DNA of 64,000 nucleotides from the NCBI GenBank assembly GCA_003139695.1, contig PLJM01000017.1:186001-250000 (forward strand). Reading direction: 5' to 3'. Under the pieces are notes generated by a model, which saw only the letters and a list, made by a program, of their open reading frames with translations, was not told where the DNA came from and searched no databases. The position numbers and the translations under genes are program-made. This stretch comes from Candidatus Dormiibacterota bacterium (GTDB taxonomy: Bacteria > Chloroflexota > Dormibacteria > Dormibacterales > Dormibacteraceae). Shown here piece by piece: positions 7,819 to 17,265 of the stretch. Numbering within the stretch: position 1 is the first letter of the stretch; each line of letters starts with the position of its first letter.

Positions 7819-8714
7819 TGCCCGGCAGTCAGCGGACTGGCACGGTCATGGTGTTCGCCTCGGCGACCTGCTTTGGAACGCTGGCGATTCTCGCCAAGCT
7901 CGCGTATAGGGCTGGCCTTGGCGCCGAGCAGGCCCTCGCCTTCAGGTTCGTGCTGGCGGCGGTGGGCATGTTGGCGCTCGCCTACCTTCTCGGCCACAAC
8001 CCGCTCCGCCTGGAAAGGAACCGCCTGCTGATCCTGTTTGCGATGGGCTTCGTCGGGTACTGCGCGCAGTCCTTCACGTACTTCCTGGCCTTGCGCACCC
8101 TTCCGGCCTCACTGGTGGTGCTCATCGCATACATCTATCCAAGCCTGGTTGTGGCGGCCGGCTGGTTGTTCCTCCGGCGCAAGGTTTCCGCCAGGCACGT
8201 GTTGGCGCTGGTCGCGAGCTTCGTCGGGCTGGTGTTGCTTGTCGGGGGCGGCGCGCGCTTCGAGCTTTCATGGGCGCTCGCGCTGGCCGTGGCCTCGCCT
8301 GTGATCTACACCGCGTACATACTGGTCGGAGAGCGAGTGATGGACGGGGTGCCCGCGCTGCCGGCGAGTGCAGTGATCATCAGCGGCGCCGGCCTTGCGT
8401 TTGCGCTGCTTGCTGCGTTCAACAACGAGCTCACCCTGCCGCCGACCGCCGCCGGTTGGGCGGTGGCCATCGGGCTGGCGGTCGTGCCGACAATGCTGGC
8501 AATCTCGCTGTTTCTGGCCGGGCTCCCCAGGGTCGGTGCCGCCCGCGCCGCCCTTCTGAGCACCTGGGAGCCGGTGGTCACGGTCGGGCTGGCGGTCGTG
8601 CTGCTCGGAGATCGAATGTCGCCGATCCAGATCCTCGGGGCCATTCTCGTGCTCGCGGCGGTGATCGTGGTCCAAGGGGCTCAGACGTGGAAACCGGTGG
8701 CGCACATCGACTGA
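7818..8714 (+). CDS. EamA/DMT-superfamily transporter
   Basis: This 298-residue protein has ten hydrophobic segments in two repeats, the layout of drug/metabolite (EamA) exporters. The PSLVVAAGWLFLRRK segment at the end of the first repeat and LLSTWEPVVTVGLAVVLLGDRM in the second are typical. These carriers export amino acids or small metabolites. It starts with GTG inside the VOC gene's stop (TAGTG), so the two are translationally coupled. About 150 bases without a recognisable element separate it from mmsA. Confidence 0.87.
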   Translation: MPGSQRTGTVMVFASATCFGTLAILAKLAYRAGLGAEQALAFRFVLAAVGMLALAYLLGHNPLRLERNRLLILFAMGFVGYCAQSFTYFLALRTLPASLVVLIAYIYPSLVVAAGWLFLRRKVSARHVLALVASFVGLVLLVGGGARFELSWALALAVASPVIYTAYILVGERVMDGVPALPASAVIISGAGLAFALLAAFNNELTLPPTAAGWAVAIGLAVVPTMLAISLFLAGLPRVGAARAALLSTWEPVVTVGLAVVLLGDRMSPIQILGAILVLAAVIVVQGAQTWKPVAHID

Positions 8715-8864
8715 GCGCGGGAAACATCCGGCAGCGTTAAGACCACTAGAGCCGCGGCAACGGCGCGCAGGTTTTTCACTGGGTCTGCGGTCTCAAAGCG
8801 AGAGCCGGGCAGCCGTGCCAGGGAGGCCTCATCCGCTAACCCACTTAGCTCAAGATTGACTCGG

Positions 8865-10295
8865 ATGATTTCCAATCTCATCGGGTCGCAGTGGCGCAGT
8901 CCTGACGTCGAAGGTTCCCTTCCGATATACAACCCGGCGACGGGCGAGGTGATCGGGCAGGTGCCGATGTCCGGCGCAAAAGAGGTGGACGAGGCTGTAA
9001 AGGCGGCCGCCGCCGCTTACCAGAGCTGGTCACACACGGCCCTCATGGAGCGGGTGCGCCTGATGTTCCGTTACAAGGCGCTGCTCGAGGAGCACTTCGA
9101 GGACCTGGCTTCCATCATCACGCGGCACCACGGGAAAACCCTCGAGGAGTCGCGCGGAGAGGTGCGCCGCGGCATCGAGGTGGTGGACTTCGCCTGTGGG
9201 GCGCCGACGCTGCTCCAGGGCCGCACCATGCGAGACGTCTCGGCCGGAGTCGACCAGGACCTCTACCGCTACCCGGTCGGAGTGTGCGCGGGCATCCCGC
9301 CCTTCAACTTCCCCGTGATGATCCCGCTGTGGATGTTCCCGCTCGCCGTCGTGGCCGGTAACACCTTCGTCCTCAAGCCGTCGGAACGCACTCCCCTCGG
9401 TGCGACTCGCCTGGCAGAGATCTTTGTGGAGGCAGGTTTCCCCGAGGGCGTGCTCAACGTCGTGCACGGGGGCAGCGAGGCGGTGAACGCACTTCTCGTG
9501 CACCCGGACATCAACGCGATCTCGTTCGTTGGCTCAGCGCTGGTGGCGCGCCACGTCTACAAGACCGCCGCCGAGCACGGCAAGCGGGTGCAGGCGCTTG
9601 GCGGGGCCAAGAACCACATCGTCGTCATGCCTGACGCAGACCCGGAGATCACGGTTCCTGCGATTCTGAACTCGGCTTTCGGCAACGCGGGGGAGCGCTG
9701 CCTTGCGGGCTCTGTGGCGGTGGCAGTGGGCCGCGCGGCCGAAGGCCTGCTTGGACCGCTCGCGGAGGCGGCCGCGAAGATGGTGGTCGGACCTGGAGAC
9801 CAGCCAGGTGTGCAGGTTGGCCCGCTGATCCGCGCCGACCATCGCGATCGCGTCGCCGGCTGGGTCGACAAGGGCGTGGCCGAAGGGGCCGAGCTGCTCG
9901 TCGATGGCCGCGGCCAGATATCGAGGCAGGGCTTTTTCCTTGGCCCCACGATCCTCGACAACGTGACCTCGGACATGGCGGTAGGGCGGGAGGAGATCTT
10001 TGGCCCGGTGCTGTCGATCGCTCGTGCGGCCACGCTGGACGAAGCGATCGGTCAGGCCAACCGCATGGCCCTTGGCAACATGGCCACGATCTTTACGCAG
10101 TCGGGGAAGGCGGCGAGGGAGTTCAGGGAGCGCGTCGAGGCGGGGATGACCGGCATCAACGTGCCGATCGCTCAGCCATTTGCCTTTTTTCCATTCAGCG
10201 GTTGGAAGGGCTCGTTCTACGGCGACCTCCACGTGCACGGGACGGACGGCATCGAGTTCTTCACGAGAAAGAAAGTGGTGGTAACGCGGTGGTAA
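8865..10295 (+). CDS. mmsA: Methylmalonate-semialdehyde dehydrogenase (CoA-acylating)
   Basis: This 476-residue aldehyde dehydrogenase converts methylmalonate or malonate semialdehyde to propionyl- or acetyl-CoA in valine, inositol or beta-alanine breakdown. MmsA-type features include NFPVMIPLWMFP, the catalytic cysteine in GNAGERCLAG, and a C-terminus (FSGWKGSFYGDLHVHG, then FFTRKKVVVTRW) that I associate with MmsA rather than other ALDHs. ATG 8865 gives MISNLIGSQW; a TTG lies 9 bases upstream. No other mms or iol genes are adjacent, so the pathway it serves is open. Confidence 0.9.
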   Translation: MISNLIGSQWRSPDVEGSLPIYNPATGEVIGQVPMSGAKEVDEAVKAAAAAYQSWSHTALMERVRLMFRYKALLEEHFEDLASIITRHHGKTLEESRGEVRRGIEVVDFACGAPTLLQGRTMRDVSAGVDQDLYRYPVGVCAGIPPFNFPVMIPLWMFPLAVVAGNTFVLKPSERTPLGATRLAEIFVEAGFPEGVLNVVHGGSEAVNALLVHPDINAISFVGSALVARHVYKTAAEHGKRVQALGGAKNHIVVMPDADPEITVPAILNSAFGNAGERCLAGSVAVAVGRAAEGLLGPLAEAAAKMVVGPGDQPGVQVGPLIRADHRDRVAGWVDKGVAEGAELLVDGRGQISRQGFFLGPTILDNVTSDMAVGREEIFGPVLSIARAATLDEAIGQANRMALGNMATIFTQSGKAAREFRERVEAGMTGINVPIAQPFAFFPFSGWKGSFYGDLHVHGTDGIEFFTRKKVVVTRW

Positions 10296-10321
10296 GCCGC
10301 GGGCGCTAGCTCACCCCCTCC

Positions 10322-10354
10322 GGCCCCTTCGGGCCACCTCCCCGGCAAGCGGGG
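10322..10354. terminator. Tandem hairpins between convergent genes
   Basis: Two short stem-loops (GGCCC-CTTC-GGGCC at 10322-10335, and CCCC/GGGG spaced by 7 bases at 10340-10354) lie between the convergent mmsA and aldo/keto reductase genes. They probably form a bidirectional terminator; there is no clear T-run on either strand. Confidence 0.5.
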
Positions 10355-10359
10355 AAGAC

Positions 10360-11220
10360 CTAGACGAAGAGAGGCTCGGTCTTCGACCTCACAACAAGGG
10401 AATTCATTTCCGCGTCGTCGGGCCTTTTTTCGAATCGTTCTGCCGCGTCGAGCACTCGCGGCAAGAGGTCGACATCACCGACGGTGTTCAAGAAGACGCC
10501 GGGCCTTGCCAGCACCCACCAGACCGCCAGGTCGATGTCGCCCTGGTCCTCCAGCGGCTGGTACCAGGTAGTTCGTGTATGCGTCCGTCCGGCCCAGGGC
10601 CGCAGCGCTATCGACTTGATCGTCTGCACCGCCGTTCCGCGCTCCGCGCAAGCGGCGACGAGCGCCTCGAAGTTCTCCGCGTAATACGGCGACTGCATGG
10701 TCACGAAGTTGTAGGGCAGAAGCACGGAATCGAAGTCGAAGCGCGCGATGCTTCGGCGATGGTTCGCGGCGATCTGCGCGCCGTGGCCGGTGACTCCGAT
10801 CCACCTGACGAGTCCCTCCTCGCGCGCCTCGACGGCGGCCTCGATCGCCCCGCCCGGGCTGAGGGCCGTATCCCACTCGATGGGATCAGCCAGGTTGTGC
10901 AGCTGCCAGAGGTCAACATGGTCGACACCCAACCGGTCGAGCGACCGGTGCAGCTCCGCCCGCGCGTCTGCCGCCTTCCGCTCCCCGGTCTTGGTGGCGA
11001 GAAAGAACGAGTCTCGCGCGTTACGCAACCAGGGTTTGACGCGGAGCTCCGCATCGCCGTACGACGCGGCCACGTCGATGTGATTGATTCCGTGCGCCAT
11101 CAGCACATCGAGCGTGCGGTCGGCCACCGCCTGGCTCACCGACGACAGCGCGGCGGCGCCAAAGATCACGCGGCTGCTCTGATGATTTGTGCGCCCGAAG
11201 CTCGCGCGAGCGATGGCCAT
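10360..11220 (-). CDS. Aldo/keto reductase
   Basis: This 286-residue protein belongs to the aldo/keto reductase (NADPH-dependent TIM-barrel) superfamily. It has the strand/helix order [16 protein letters not shown] (catalytic Asp and Tyr), FLATKTGER (catalytic Lys), and [12 protein letters not shown] (His-containing strand). A full tetrad can be proposed from these. The physiological substrate is unknown. It is convergent with mmsA and codirectional with the downstream MFS gene's strand. Confidence 0.88.
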   Translation of the reverse strand: MAIARASFGRTNHQSSRVIFGAAALSSVSQAVADRTLDVLMAHGINHIDVAASYGDAELRVKPWLRNARDSFFLATKTGERKAADARAELHRSLDRLGVDHVDLWQLHNLADPIEWDTALSPGGAIEAAVEAREEGLVRWIGVTGHGAQIAANHRRSIARFDFDSVLLPYNFVTMQSPYYAENFEALVAACAERGTAVQTIKSIALRPWAGRTHTRTTWYQPLEDQGDIDLAVWWVLARPGVFLNTVGDVDLLPRVLDAAERFEKRPDDAEMNSLVVRSKTEPLFV

Positions 11221-11258
11221 CGAGAAAAGCTTAAGGCCCGGCCGGGGACACTACCCGA

Positions 11259-12443
11259 TCAAGCCGGCTCCTGAATGATCGGCCCGCGCCGGCCGGCAGC
11301 TCGCAGGCCTGGGAGAGCGGCAAGCGCGAACCCGAAGCCGACAGCGGCTGCGACGAAGAACGGGACTCCCAGCCCGAGCGCGAAGAGCGATCCACCGATC
11401 AGTGAACCGATCGCCATCGAGCCGCTCTGCGCTGTGCCGACAATCCCCTGCGCCTCGCCCCGCCGGTCGCGAACAGCCTCCATCAAGAACGAGTTCATGG
11501 CGGGCTCGGTGAACGCCCACAAGGCGGCCTCGACGACTCCGACCCCCATGACGGCCGGGATGATGTTGACGAACGGATAGATCACCGCCATCAGCGAGCC
11601 GAGGGCGACCGAGGTGAACGCGAGCCAGCGCCTGTCCCACCGGTCGGATGCCCAGCCGGCGAAGGGCGTGGCTGCGACAAGAGGCAGCGCGAACAAGCTG
11701 AAAGACAGTCCGATGACGAAGTCACTGGCGCCGATCTGGCGCATGTACAGGCTCCAGATCACGTCGTAGATCCCGATCAGCAGGCCGAACCCGATGGTCA
11801 GGGTGACGACGGCCCTGAGCGCCACGCCTACGCGTGTGGACCCTTTGAAGACCCGAGCAATGCTCACGTCCGCGCGCGGCCGGCGCACGGAGCGGGGAAG
11901 GGTCAGCGCCGCCACCAGCGCCGCCGCCGCCAGCGCACCTCCGGTGACCGCGAACACGGTCCACCGGCCGAACACCGCAAGCAAGCCGCCAATCGCAGGG
12001 CCGACGATGATTCCGGATTGCCGGGCGGCCGACACCCATCCGTACGCGCGGCCGAGCTCGTCGGGCGGCACGACATCTGCGACCGCGGCGACCTCGGCCG
12101 GCGCCGCTGCCGCGAACCCGAGCCCTTGCAGGAAGCGCACCGCTACCAGCCATTCGATCGGGATCGGGAGGAGGAACATCAGCGAGGCGGCGGCGGCGAC
12201 CAGCAGGCCGACGACCATCATCTCCTTGCGACCGATCCTCTCCGCCAGCCAACCCGCCGGCCACTGGCCGATCGCCTGCGCAGCGAGCGCGGCGCCGACG
12301 ATGAGCCCGACAAAGGAGTAGGACGCGCCACGCTCTCGCAGGAACAGTGGGAGGATCGGTAGCAGCGACCCGATTCCGGTGCCGGAGACGAAGACCGCGG
12401 CCACGATTCCGTAAAGCCCGCCTCGGGGCCTCCTGTCTGGCAT
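11259..12443 (-). CDS. Major facilitator superfamily transporter
   Basis: This 394-residue protein has about twelve membrane helices. The motif between helices 2 and 3 (GWLAERIGRKEMM) is the MFS motif A, repeated in the second half as GWASDRWDRRW. The overall pattern resembles drug/H+ antiporters or sugar-efflux carriers; the substrate is unknown. It is divergent from the FAD oxidase at 12487 with about 43 bases between starts. Confidence 0.87.
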   Translation of the reverse strand: MPDRRPRGGLYGIVAAVFVSGTGIGSLLPILPLFLRERGASYSFVGLIVGAALAAQAIGQWPAGWLAERIGRKEMMVVGLLVAAAASLMFLLPIPIEWLVAVRFLQGLGFAAAAPAEVAAVADVVPPDELGRAYGWVSAARQSGIIVGPAIGGLLAVFGRWTVFAVTGGALAAAALVAALTLPRSVRRPRADVSIARVFKGSTRVGVALRAVVTLTIGFGLLIGIYDVIWSLYMRQIGASDFVIGLSFSLFALPLVAATPFAGWASDRWDRRWLAFTSVALGSLMAVIYPFVNIIPAVMGVGVVEAALWAFTEPAMNSFLMEAVRDRRGEAQGIVGTAQSGSMAIGSLIGGSLFALGLGVPFFVAAAVGFGFALAALPGLRAAGRRGPIIQEPA

Positions 12444-12486
12444 CCCGCAAGGTTAAAGGGCGTCCGCGGCCGACGATAATGGCGCG

Positions 12487-13722
12487 GTGGCAAGCGACCG
12501 CGCCGACCTCGTCGTGGTCGGAGCAGGCACAGTTGGGGGCTGGGGGTCGTATTTTGCCGCCACGCAGGGCGCCCAACGGGTAGTGGTCGTGGAGCGAGGC
12601 CGATCGGGGATGGGCGCCAGCAGCCGGGCCGCGGGCATGGTCCGTGCGCAGGGTGGAACCCCGACCACCGTGGCGCTCGGTCGCTGGAGCATCGACTTCT
12701 ATCGAGGTCAGCTAGCTCGGCTCGGCACCGACTCAGGGTTTCGTGAGCTTGGCTATCTGATCTTCGCCGAGACCGCCGAGGAGGCCCGGGTGGGCCGCGA
12801 ACGAGTAGCGATGCAGAAGGCGGCCGGGGTCGATGCCCGCTGGCTCGAGCCGGACGCTGCGATGGAGCTCAATCCCGAGCTGGCGCGCGGCAGCTTCGTG
12901 GGGGCGAGCTACCTCGCCACAGACGGGTGCATCGATCCGCCAAGAAATGTCCTGGCGTATTCGCTGGCCATGCAGCAGGCCGGCGTCGAGCTTCGTGAGC
13001 ACACGACGTTTGTCGGGCTGCGAACGGAGAGGGCCGCCGGCGGCAGCAAGCTGACGGGCGTCCTGACCTCTGCCGGCCTCATCGAGACCTCGCGCGCGAT
13101 CCTGACCGGCGGACCGACGCTGTGCGAGGTGGGAAACGCTGCGGGCGTGGAGATTCCTGCGGGCGCCGTGCGCCATCAGGTCGCTGTGACCGAGCCGCAT
13201 CCGGCTTTCGAGGTCGTGCGGCAAGCGATGGGCTTCGACCTTGGCGCAGGCCTGTACTGGCGGCTGGAGGAGGGCGGCCTGCTCTTCGGTATGAGCAACC
13301 CGGACGAGCCGCCAGGCCCTTCGCGCGAGATCGACTGGGAGTACATGGACAAGATGCGGTCGCGGCTCGAGCGCTACCTGCCCGTCACCGCAGGCTTGGG
13401 GTTGCGCAAGGCCTGGGCGGCGACCATCGACTACACGCCTGACCACCAACCAATCCTCGGACCGGCGTTGACTCGGGACGGCGACCGGATCGAGGGGGTG
13501 ACGATCGCCTCCGCCGGCGGCCACGGAATGATGTGGGGTCCTGCGGTCGCGAAGATCTCGGCCGATCTCGCGCTCGAGGGTCGCACCGAAGTAGCCGACG
13601 TCGACGATCTCGGCCTCGACCGTTTCGACGAGCAGGGCCGCAGCCGCCTCGCGACGGATCCCATCGCCCTTCCATTTCCAACGGAGGTCACTTGGTCAAC
13701 GCCTGCGCCGCGGACGCGGTGA
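12487..13722 (+). CDS. FAD-dependent oxidoreductase (sarcosine/dimethylglycine oxidase-like)
   Basis: This 411-residue DAO-family flavoprotein begins with GTG and has an N-terminal FAD fold (LVVVGAGTVGGWGSYFAATQG), a following glycine-rich GASSRAAGMVR that resembles the sarcosine/dimethylglycine dehydrogenase FAD-attachment region, and a C-terminal IASAGGHGMMWGPAVAKISADL. It runs straight into a Rieske oxygenase (5-base gap) and a cupin. That pairing is common in catabolism of N-methylated or quaternary amines, so oxidative demethylation is a reasonable inference, not a demonstrated role. Confidence 0.83.
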   Translation: MASDRADLVVVGAGTVGGWGSYFAATQGAQRVVVVERGRSGMGASSRAAGMVRAQGGTPTTVALGRWSIDFYRGQLARLGTDSGFRELGYLIFAETAEEARVGRERVAMQKAAGVDARWLEPDAAMELNPELARGSFVGASYLATDGCIDPPRNVLAYSLAMQQAGVELREHTTFVGLRTERAAGGSKLTGVLTSAGLIETSRAILTGGPTLCEVGNAAGVEIPAGAVRHQVAVTEPHPAFEVVRQAMGFDLGAGLYWRLEEGGLLFGMSNPDEPPGPSREIDWEYMDKMRSRLERYLPVTAGLGLRKAWAATIDYTPDHQPILGPALTRDGDRIEGVTIASAGGHGMMWGPAVAKISADLALEGRTEVADVDDLGLDRFDEQGRSRLATDPIALPFPTEVTWSTPAPRTR

Positions 13723-13726
13723 GGTC

Positions 13727-14920
13727 ATGAGCGCGAAATCTGCGCCCATCGATCTGCACCTGCTCAAGGGGTCACTCGCGGAGTTCAGGCAGAGCTACAC
13801 GCTGCCTGGAGACGCATACACGTCTCCGGAGCTTTTCGGGTGGGAGATGCGGGAGTTCTTCGAGCCTTCGTGGGTGTGCCTCGGCCGCACCGAAGGCCTC
13901 ATACGTCCCGGTACTCGACGCGCCGTCAAGGTCGGCAGCGAGTCGGTCTTGCTCACGCGCGATGACACCGGCACGTTGCGGGGGTTCTTCAACATCTGCA
14001 GGCATCGAGGCCACGAGCTGTTGCCAGTCGGCGCGTCGGCGGAGGGACCGTTGATCCAGTGCCCGTACCACGGTTGGACTTACAAGCAGGATGGATCGCT
14101 CAAATCCGCGCCGCAGCTGGGATTGCGGCCGGGATTCCAGGTTGCGGAGCACCGATTGAGTTCGGTCCGCGTCGACGAGTGGCAGGGTTGGGCTTTCGTC
14201 AACGTGTCGGGCGGCGCTCGCCCGTTGAAGGAGCATCTCGGGAACCTGGCCTGGATCATCGAGGCCTGGGCGCCGCGCGACATGGTCGAGGTCGCACGGA
14301 TGGATTACGTGGTCGAAGCCAACTGGAAGATCCTCCACGAGAACTACCAGGAGTGCTACCACTGCTCGGAGATCCACCCTGAGCTGTGCCGGGTGAGCCC
14401 GCCGACAAGCGGGCTCAACATCGATGCGACAGGCATGTGGATCGGGGGATGGATGGAGTTGATTGAAGGCGCCGAAACAATGTCGCTCACGGGACAGGGC
14501 GGCGCGCCAAAGCTGCCGGGATTGTCGGCCGAGCAACAAAATCGCGTCTATTACCTCGCGCTGTTCCCCAATCTGCTGATCAGCCCGCATCCGGATTATG
14601 TGCTGAGCCATCGCCTCGAACCCATCTCCGCGACGCGCACGCTGGTCGAGTGCCGAACGCTGTTTCCTCGCGCTGTTGCTAAAGGCAAAAGTTTCGATGG
14701 ATCGTATGCAGGCGAGTTTTGGGACGTTACCAATCGCCAGGACTGGGCGGCCTGCGAGTCCGTTCAGCGTTCGGCCGCATCGAGAGGATTCAAGCCAGGG
14801 CCGATCTCCGAGATGGAGGAATCGGTTTTCCAGTTCTTCAACATGATCGCGGCCGGATACGTGGACGGCCACATCAGCCCCCCGAAGAACCCCACGGTCC
14901 TGGCCAAGCCGAAGCGCTGA
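13727..14920 (+). CDS. Rieske-type non-heme iron oxygenase, alpha subunit
   Basis: This 397-residue ring-hydroxylating/demethylating oxygenase has an N-terminal Rieske [2Fe-2S] site (CRHRG, then CPYHGW), and a catalytic Fe(II) domain in which ENYQECYHCSEIHPEL carries the bridging acid and the two His ligands. The spacing and length fit the GbcA/stachydrine/carnitine monooxygenase group that acts on quaternary ammonium compounds. No reductase subunit lies nearby, so electrons must come from an unlinked partner. It is preceded by the FAD oxidase and followed 4 bases later by a cupin. Confidence 0.87.
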   Translation: MSAKSAPIDLHLLKGSLAEFRQSYTLPGDAYTSPELFGWEMREFFEPSWVCLGRTEGLIRPGTRRAVKVGSESVLLTRDDTGTLRGFFNICRHRGHELLPVGASAEGPLIQCPYHGWTYKQDGSLKSAPQLGLRPGFQVAEHRLSSVRVDEWQGWAFVNVSGGARPLKEHLGNLAWIIEAWAPRDMVEVARMDYVVEANWKILHENYQECYHCSEIHPELCRVSPPTSGLNIDATGMWIGGWMELIEGAETMSLTGQGGAPKLPGLSAEQQNRVYYLALFPNLLISPHPDYVLSHRLEPISATRTLVECRTLFPRAVAKGKSFDGSYAGEFWDVTNRQDWAACESVQRSAASRGFKPGPISEMEESVFQFFNMIAAGYVDGHISPPKNPTVLAKPKR

Positions 14921-14924
14921 GACG

Positions 14925-15284
14925 ATGGGCGATTCTTTTCAGGCCGCAGAGTTGACTGACGCGGTCGCGCAAGCTCGCGCAGCCGATGGGTACGCGGGCG
15001 AGGTATTGCGCAGCGATCTGCTCAGTGTCGGGCTCTACCTTTTGCCGGCTGGCGGGGCCGATGACCAGAGCCCACACAACGAAGACGAGGTCTACTACGC
15101 GGTGAGCGGTCGCGCCAAGCTTCGGGTCGGCGACGAAGACCACCCGGTCCAAGCGGGCACGCTTCTATTCGTGCCTGCGTTGGCGGTGCATTTCTTTCAC
15201 GACATCGAAGAGGAGCTCGTCCTGGTCGTGTTCTGGGCCCCACCCGAGAAGTCGGTCCAACCCAAAGGGCTTTCTCGCAGCTGA
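14925..15284 (+). CDS. Cupin-domain protein
   Basis: This 119-residue single-domain cupin shows motif 1 around PHNEDEVYYAVSGRAKLRVG and motif 2 around GTLLFVPALAVHFFHDI, giving a metal site of His/Glu residues. It follows the Rieske oxygenase closely and probably belongs to the same operon. It could be an accessory enzyme or a binding protein for the shared substrate; the role is unknown. Confidence 0.8.
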   Translation: MGDSFQAAELTDAVAQARAADGYAGEVLRSDLLSVGLYLLPAGGADDQSPHNEDEVYYAVSGRAKLRVGDEDHPVQAGTLLFVPALAVHFFHDIEEELVLVVFWAPPEKSVQPKGLSRS

Positions 15285-15301
15285 GCGACCTGCGCGATGT
15301 G

Positions 15302-15877
15302 ATGGCGTCCAAGCTGGGCCGGTTCGAGCGCGTCGCCGCGCAGAAGCCGCTTGTGCCGGCGGCGGTGGCCGTCGTGGTGCTCGAAGACGGCGATGGCGAA
15401 GCGCGCATCCCGCTCTTCCTCAGGGCCGCGGGTTTGGCCAGCCATCCTGGTCAGTTCGCGTTGCCAGGGGGAAAGGTGCACGGCGGCGAAAGCCCCGATG
15501 CCGGCGCGATTCGAGAGCTGAGCGAGGAGCTCGGCCTATTCGCCCAAAGCGACGCGGTCATCGGGTTGCTCGACGACTTCGACACCCGGTCCGGCTTCAC
15601 GATCACGCCTGTGGTGATGTGGAGCAGATCCGCAGCCACCGAGCTGCGGCCGTCCGCGGGCGAGGTGGCCGAGCTCTTCCTGCTGAAGCTGTCGGATCTG
15701 CGGCGGGCGGTGGGAAGTGCGAAGCGGGGTACGTCGCGCGCCTTTTGTCTCGAGCTCCCTTGGGGTCCCGTCTACGCCCCGACTGCTGCGATCCTCTACC
15801 AGTTCAGCGAGGTGGCGCTCGATGGGCGCGCCACACGGGTGAACGATTTCTATCAACCACCCTTCGCCAGGCGGTGA
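15302..15877 (+). CDS. Nudix hydrolase (CoA-pyrophosphatase-like)
   Basis: This 191-residue Nudix protein has the box GGKVHGGE, then seven residues, then RELSEELGL, binding the divalent metals that cut nucleoside-diphosphate-X bonds. Upstream the segment GLASHPGQFALPGG resembles the NuCoA/CoA-pyrophosphatase motif (SHPGQVAFPGG), so CoA or an acyl-CoA is a plausible substrate. Starts at GTG 15299 or ATG 15302 are equivalent. The following 215 bases hold no gene or element I can recognise. Confidence 0.83.
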   Translation: MASKLGRFERVAAQKPLVPAAVAVVVLEDGDGEARIPLFLRAAGLASHPGQFALPGGKVHGGESPDAGAIRELSEELGLFAQSDAVIGLLDDFDTRSGFTITPVVMWSRSAATELRPSAGEVAELFLLKLSDLRRAVGSAKRGTSRAFCLELPWGPVYAPTAAILYQFSEVALDGRATRVNDFYQPPFARR

Positions 15878-16092
15878 CCCACGCCGTCGGCGTACCGCGT
15901 TCGGGTATCGTTGGCTGGAGTGAGGATCCTTCTGACTCGTCGCCTCGCCTTGGATCTCGGTCGCTGCTCATCAGCGATCTGTACGGGCTGATCTAACTCC
16001 GCCCGTTCTCCCGGCCGTGCCCGGGATATTCGTTCCTCTCCTCACTTGTCGGCATTCCCATCCGCCATCGGATTTCTTGGAGGTTCACGTAG

Positions 16093-16602
16093 ATGAGCGT
16101 TACTGAAGAGCTGCTTCGCAACAACGAGAGTTACGTCAAGTCCTTTAGCAAGGGCGACCTGCCGCTGCCGCCGGCCAAGGGCGTCGCGGTGCTTGCCTGC
16201 ATGGACGCACGATTGGACGTGCACAAGATCCTCGGTCTGCACGAAGGCGAGGCGCACGTCATCCGAAACGCGGGCGGGGTGGCGACGGACGACGCGATCC
16301 GGTCGCTGACCATCTCGCAGCGCCTTCTCGGCACGACCGAGATCATCCTGATCCACCACACGGACTGCGGCATGGTCACGTTCAAAGACGACGACGTCAA
16401 GAGCAAGATCGAGAAAGAGGTCGGGATCCGGCCCGCCTTCGCCCTGGAGGCTTTCGCCAGCGCTGAGGACGACGTCAAGCAGTCGATCGCACGCATCGAG
16501 GCCAGCCCGTTCATCCCGCACAAGAAGAACGTGCGCGGATTCGTCTACGACGTCAAAAGCGGCCGCTTGAACGAGGTTCGCGCCGCCGCCGGAGTTCGGT
16601 AA
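16093..16602 (+). CDS. Beta-class carbonic anhydrase
   Basis: This 169-residue enzyme interconverts CO2 and bicarbonate. The zinc ligands are in CMDARL (Cys and the Asp/Arg dyad) and HTDCG (His and Cys), as in small beta-class carbonic anhydrases. A good ribosome site (TTGGAGG) lies 10 bases before the ATG. It is monocistronic, with its own hairpin terminator. Bicarbonate supply for the PEP carboxylase gene elsewhere in the window is one plausible use (inference). Confidence 0.92.
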   Translation: MSVTEELLRNNESYVKSFSKGDLPLPPAKGVAVLACMDARLDVHKILGLHEGEAHVIRNAGGVATDDAIRSLTISQRLLGTTEIILIHHTDCGMVTFKDDDVKSKIEKEVGIRPAFALEAFASAEDDVKQSIARIEASPFIPHKKNVRGFVYDVKSGRLNEVRAAAGVR

Positions 16603-16614
16603 GTCTGATTAATA

Positions 16615-16644
16615 AGTGGGCGCTCGGCTTTCCGGGCGCCCACT
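16615..16644 (+). terminator. Intrinsic-type terminator after carbonic anhydrase
   Basis: A 9-bp stem AGTGGGCGC/GCGCCCACT with a 12-base loop lies 12 bases after the stop and is followed by GTGTCTT. It separates the carbonic anhydrase from the next transcription unit. Confidence 0.7.
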
Positions 16645-16662
16645 GTGTCTTAGATTGAGGGC

Positions 16663-17265
16663 ATGGCGCATTCCGAGCGGTACGGTCCAGGCGAGACCGC
16701 TTCACAATTTGATCCGGGTGACTTCATCCTCGCCCACCGACACAACCCGATGGCGTGGCTCATCACGTTTGCACAGAAGGTCCGGTTCGGGGGACTTGAT
16801 GCGGTGTACGCCCACTGGAGCCACTGCGCGCTGATCGTTGACGAGGGCGGCGCGTTGGTCGAGGCGGAGACCACAGGCGTCAGGCGCAACCCCATCTCCC
16901 GCTATACCCAGGACACCTACCACCTCGTCAGGCTGGGTTCTGAGTTCTCGGCTGAAGGACGTAAGCGGGCGGTTGACTACTCGAACGCCCAGGTTGGGCA
17001 GGGATTCGGTTATCTCGCCGCCTTCGGGGCGATGATCTTCCTGCTCACCGGCGTACCCCTGAGGCTGATGCGCCGGAAGCACCGGATCTGCTCGGGCCTG
17101 GTGGTCCGAGCGCTCCAGCAAGGCGGTCTTCTGAAGGGCGCCGACCCGGACCTGATGCTCCCGGCCGACCTGGCGAAGATCTATGGAGTGCGATGGGACG
17201 AGGAGAAGGGCGTTGCGAAAGATTCCCCTCCCCACGAAGCTGGCGATGCCGCGACAAGGCCCTGA
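16663..17265 (+). CDS. YiiX/NlpC-P60-like permuted papain-fold protein
   Basis: This protein of about 200 residues resembles the YiiX/YaeF-type permuted NlpC/P60 fold. It has an early FDPGDFILAHR, then AHWSHCALIVDEGGALVEA (candidate His), and later RRKHRICSGLVVRALQQGG, where the Cys would be the nucleophile. A hydrophobic stretch between them (YLAAFGAMIFLLTGVPL) may be a membrane-contacting helix. Family members are lipid- or amide-hydrolase-like, mostly uncharacterised. It overlaps the next gene by about 20 bases. Confidence 0.6.
   Translation: MAHSERYGPGETASQFDPGDFILAHRHNPMAWLITFAQKVRFGGLDAVYAHWSHCALIVDEGGALVEAETTGVRRNPISRYTQDTYHLVRLGSEFSAEGRKRAVDYSNAQVGQGFGYLAAFGAMIFLLTGVPLRLMRRKHRICSGLVVRALQQGGLLKGADPDLMLPADLAKIYGVRWDEEKGVAKDSPPHEAGDAATRP

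Noticed and set aside
8715..8864. Regulatory element before mmsA
   Set aside because: About 150 bases with no convincing promoter pair, operator palindrome or leader ORF.
15878..16092. Small gene or RNA between the Nudix and carbonic anhydrase genes
   Set aside because: No ORF with a ribosome site and no strong conserved structure; treated as an ordinary promoter region.
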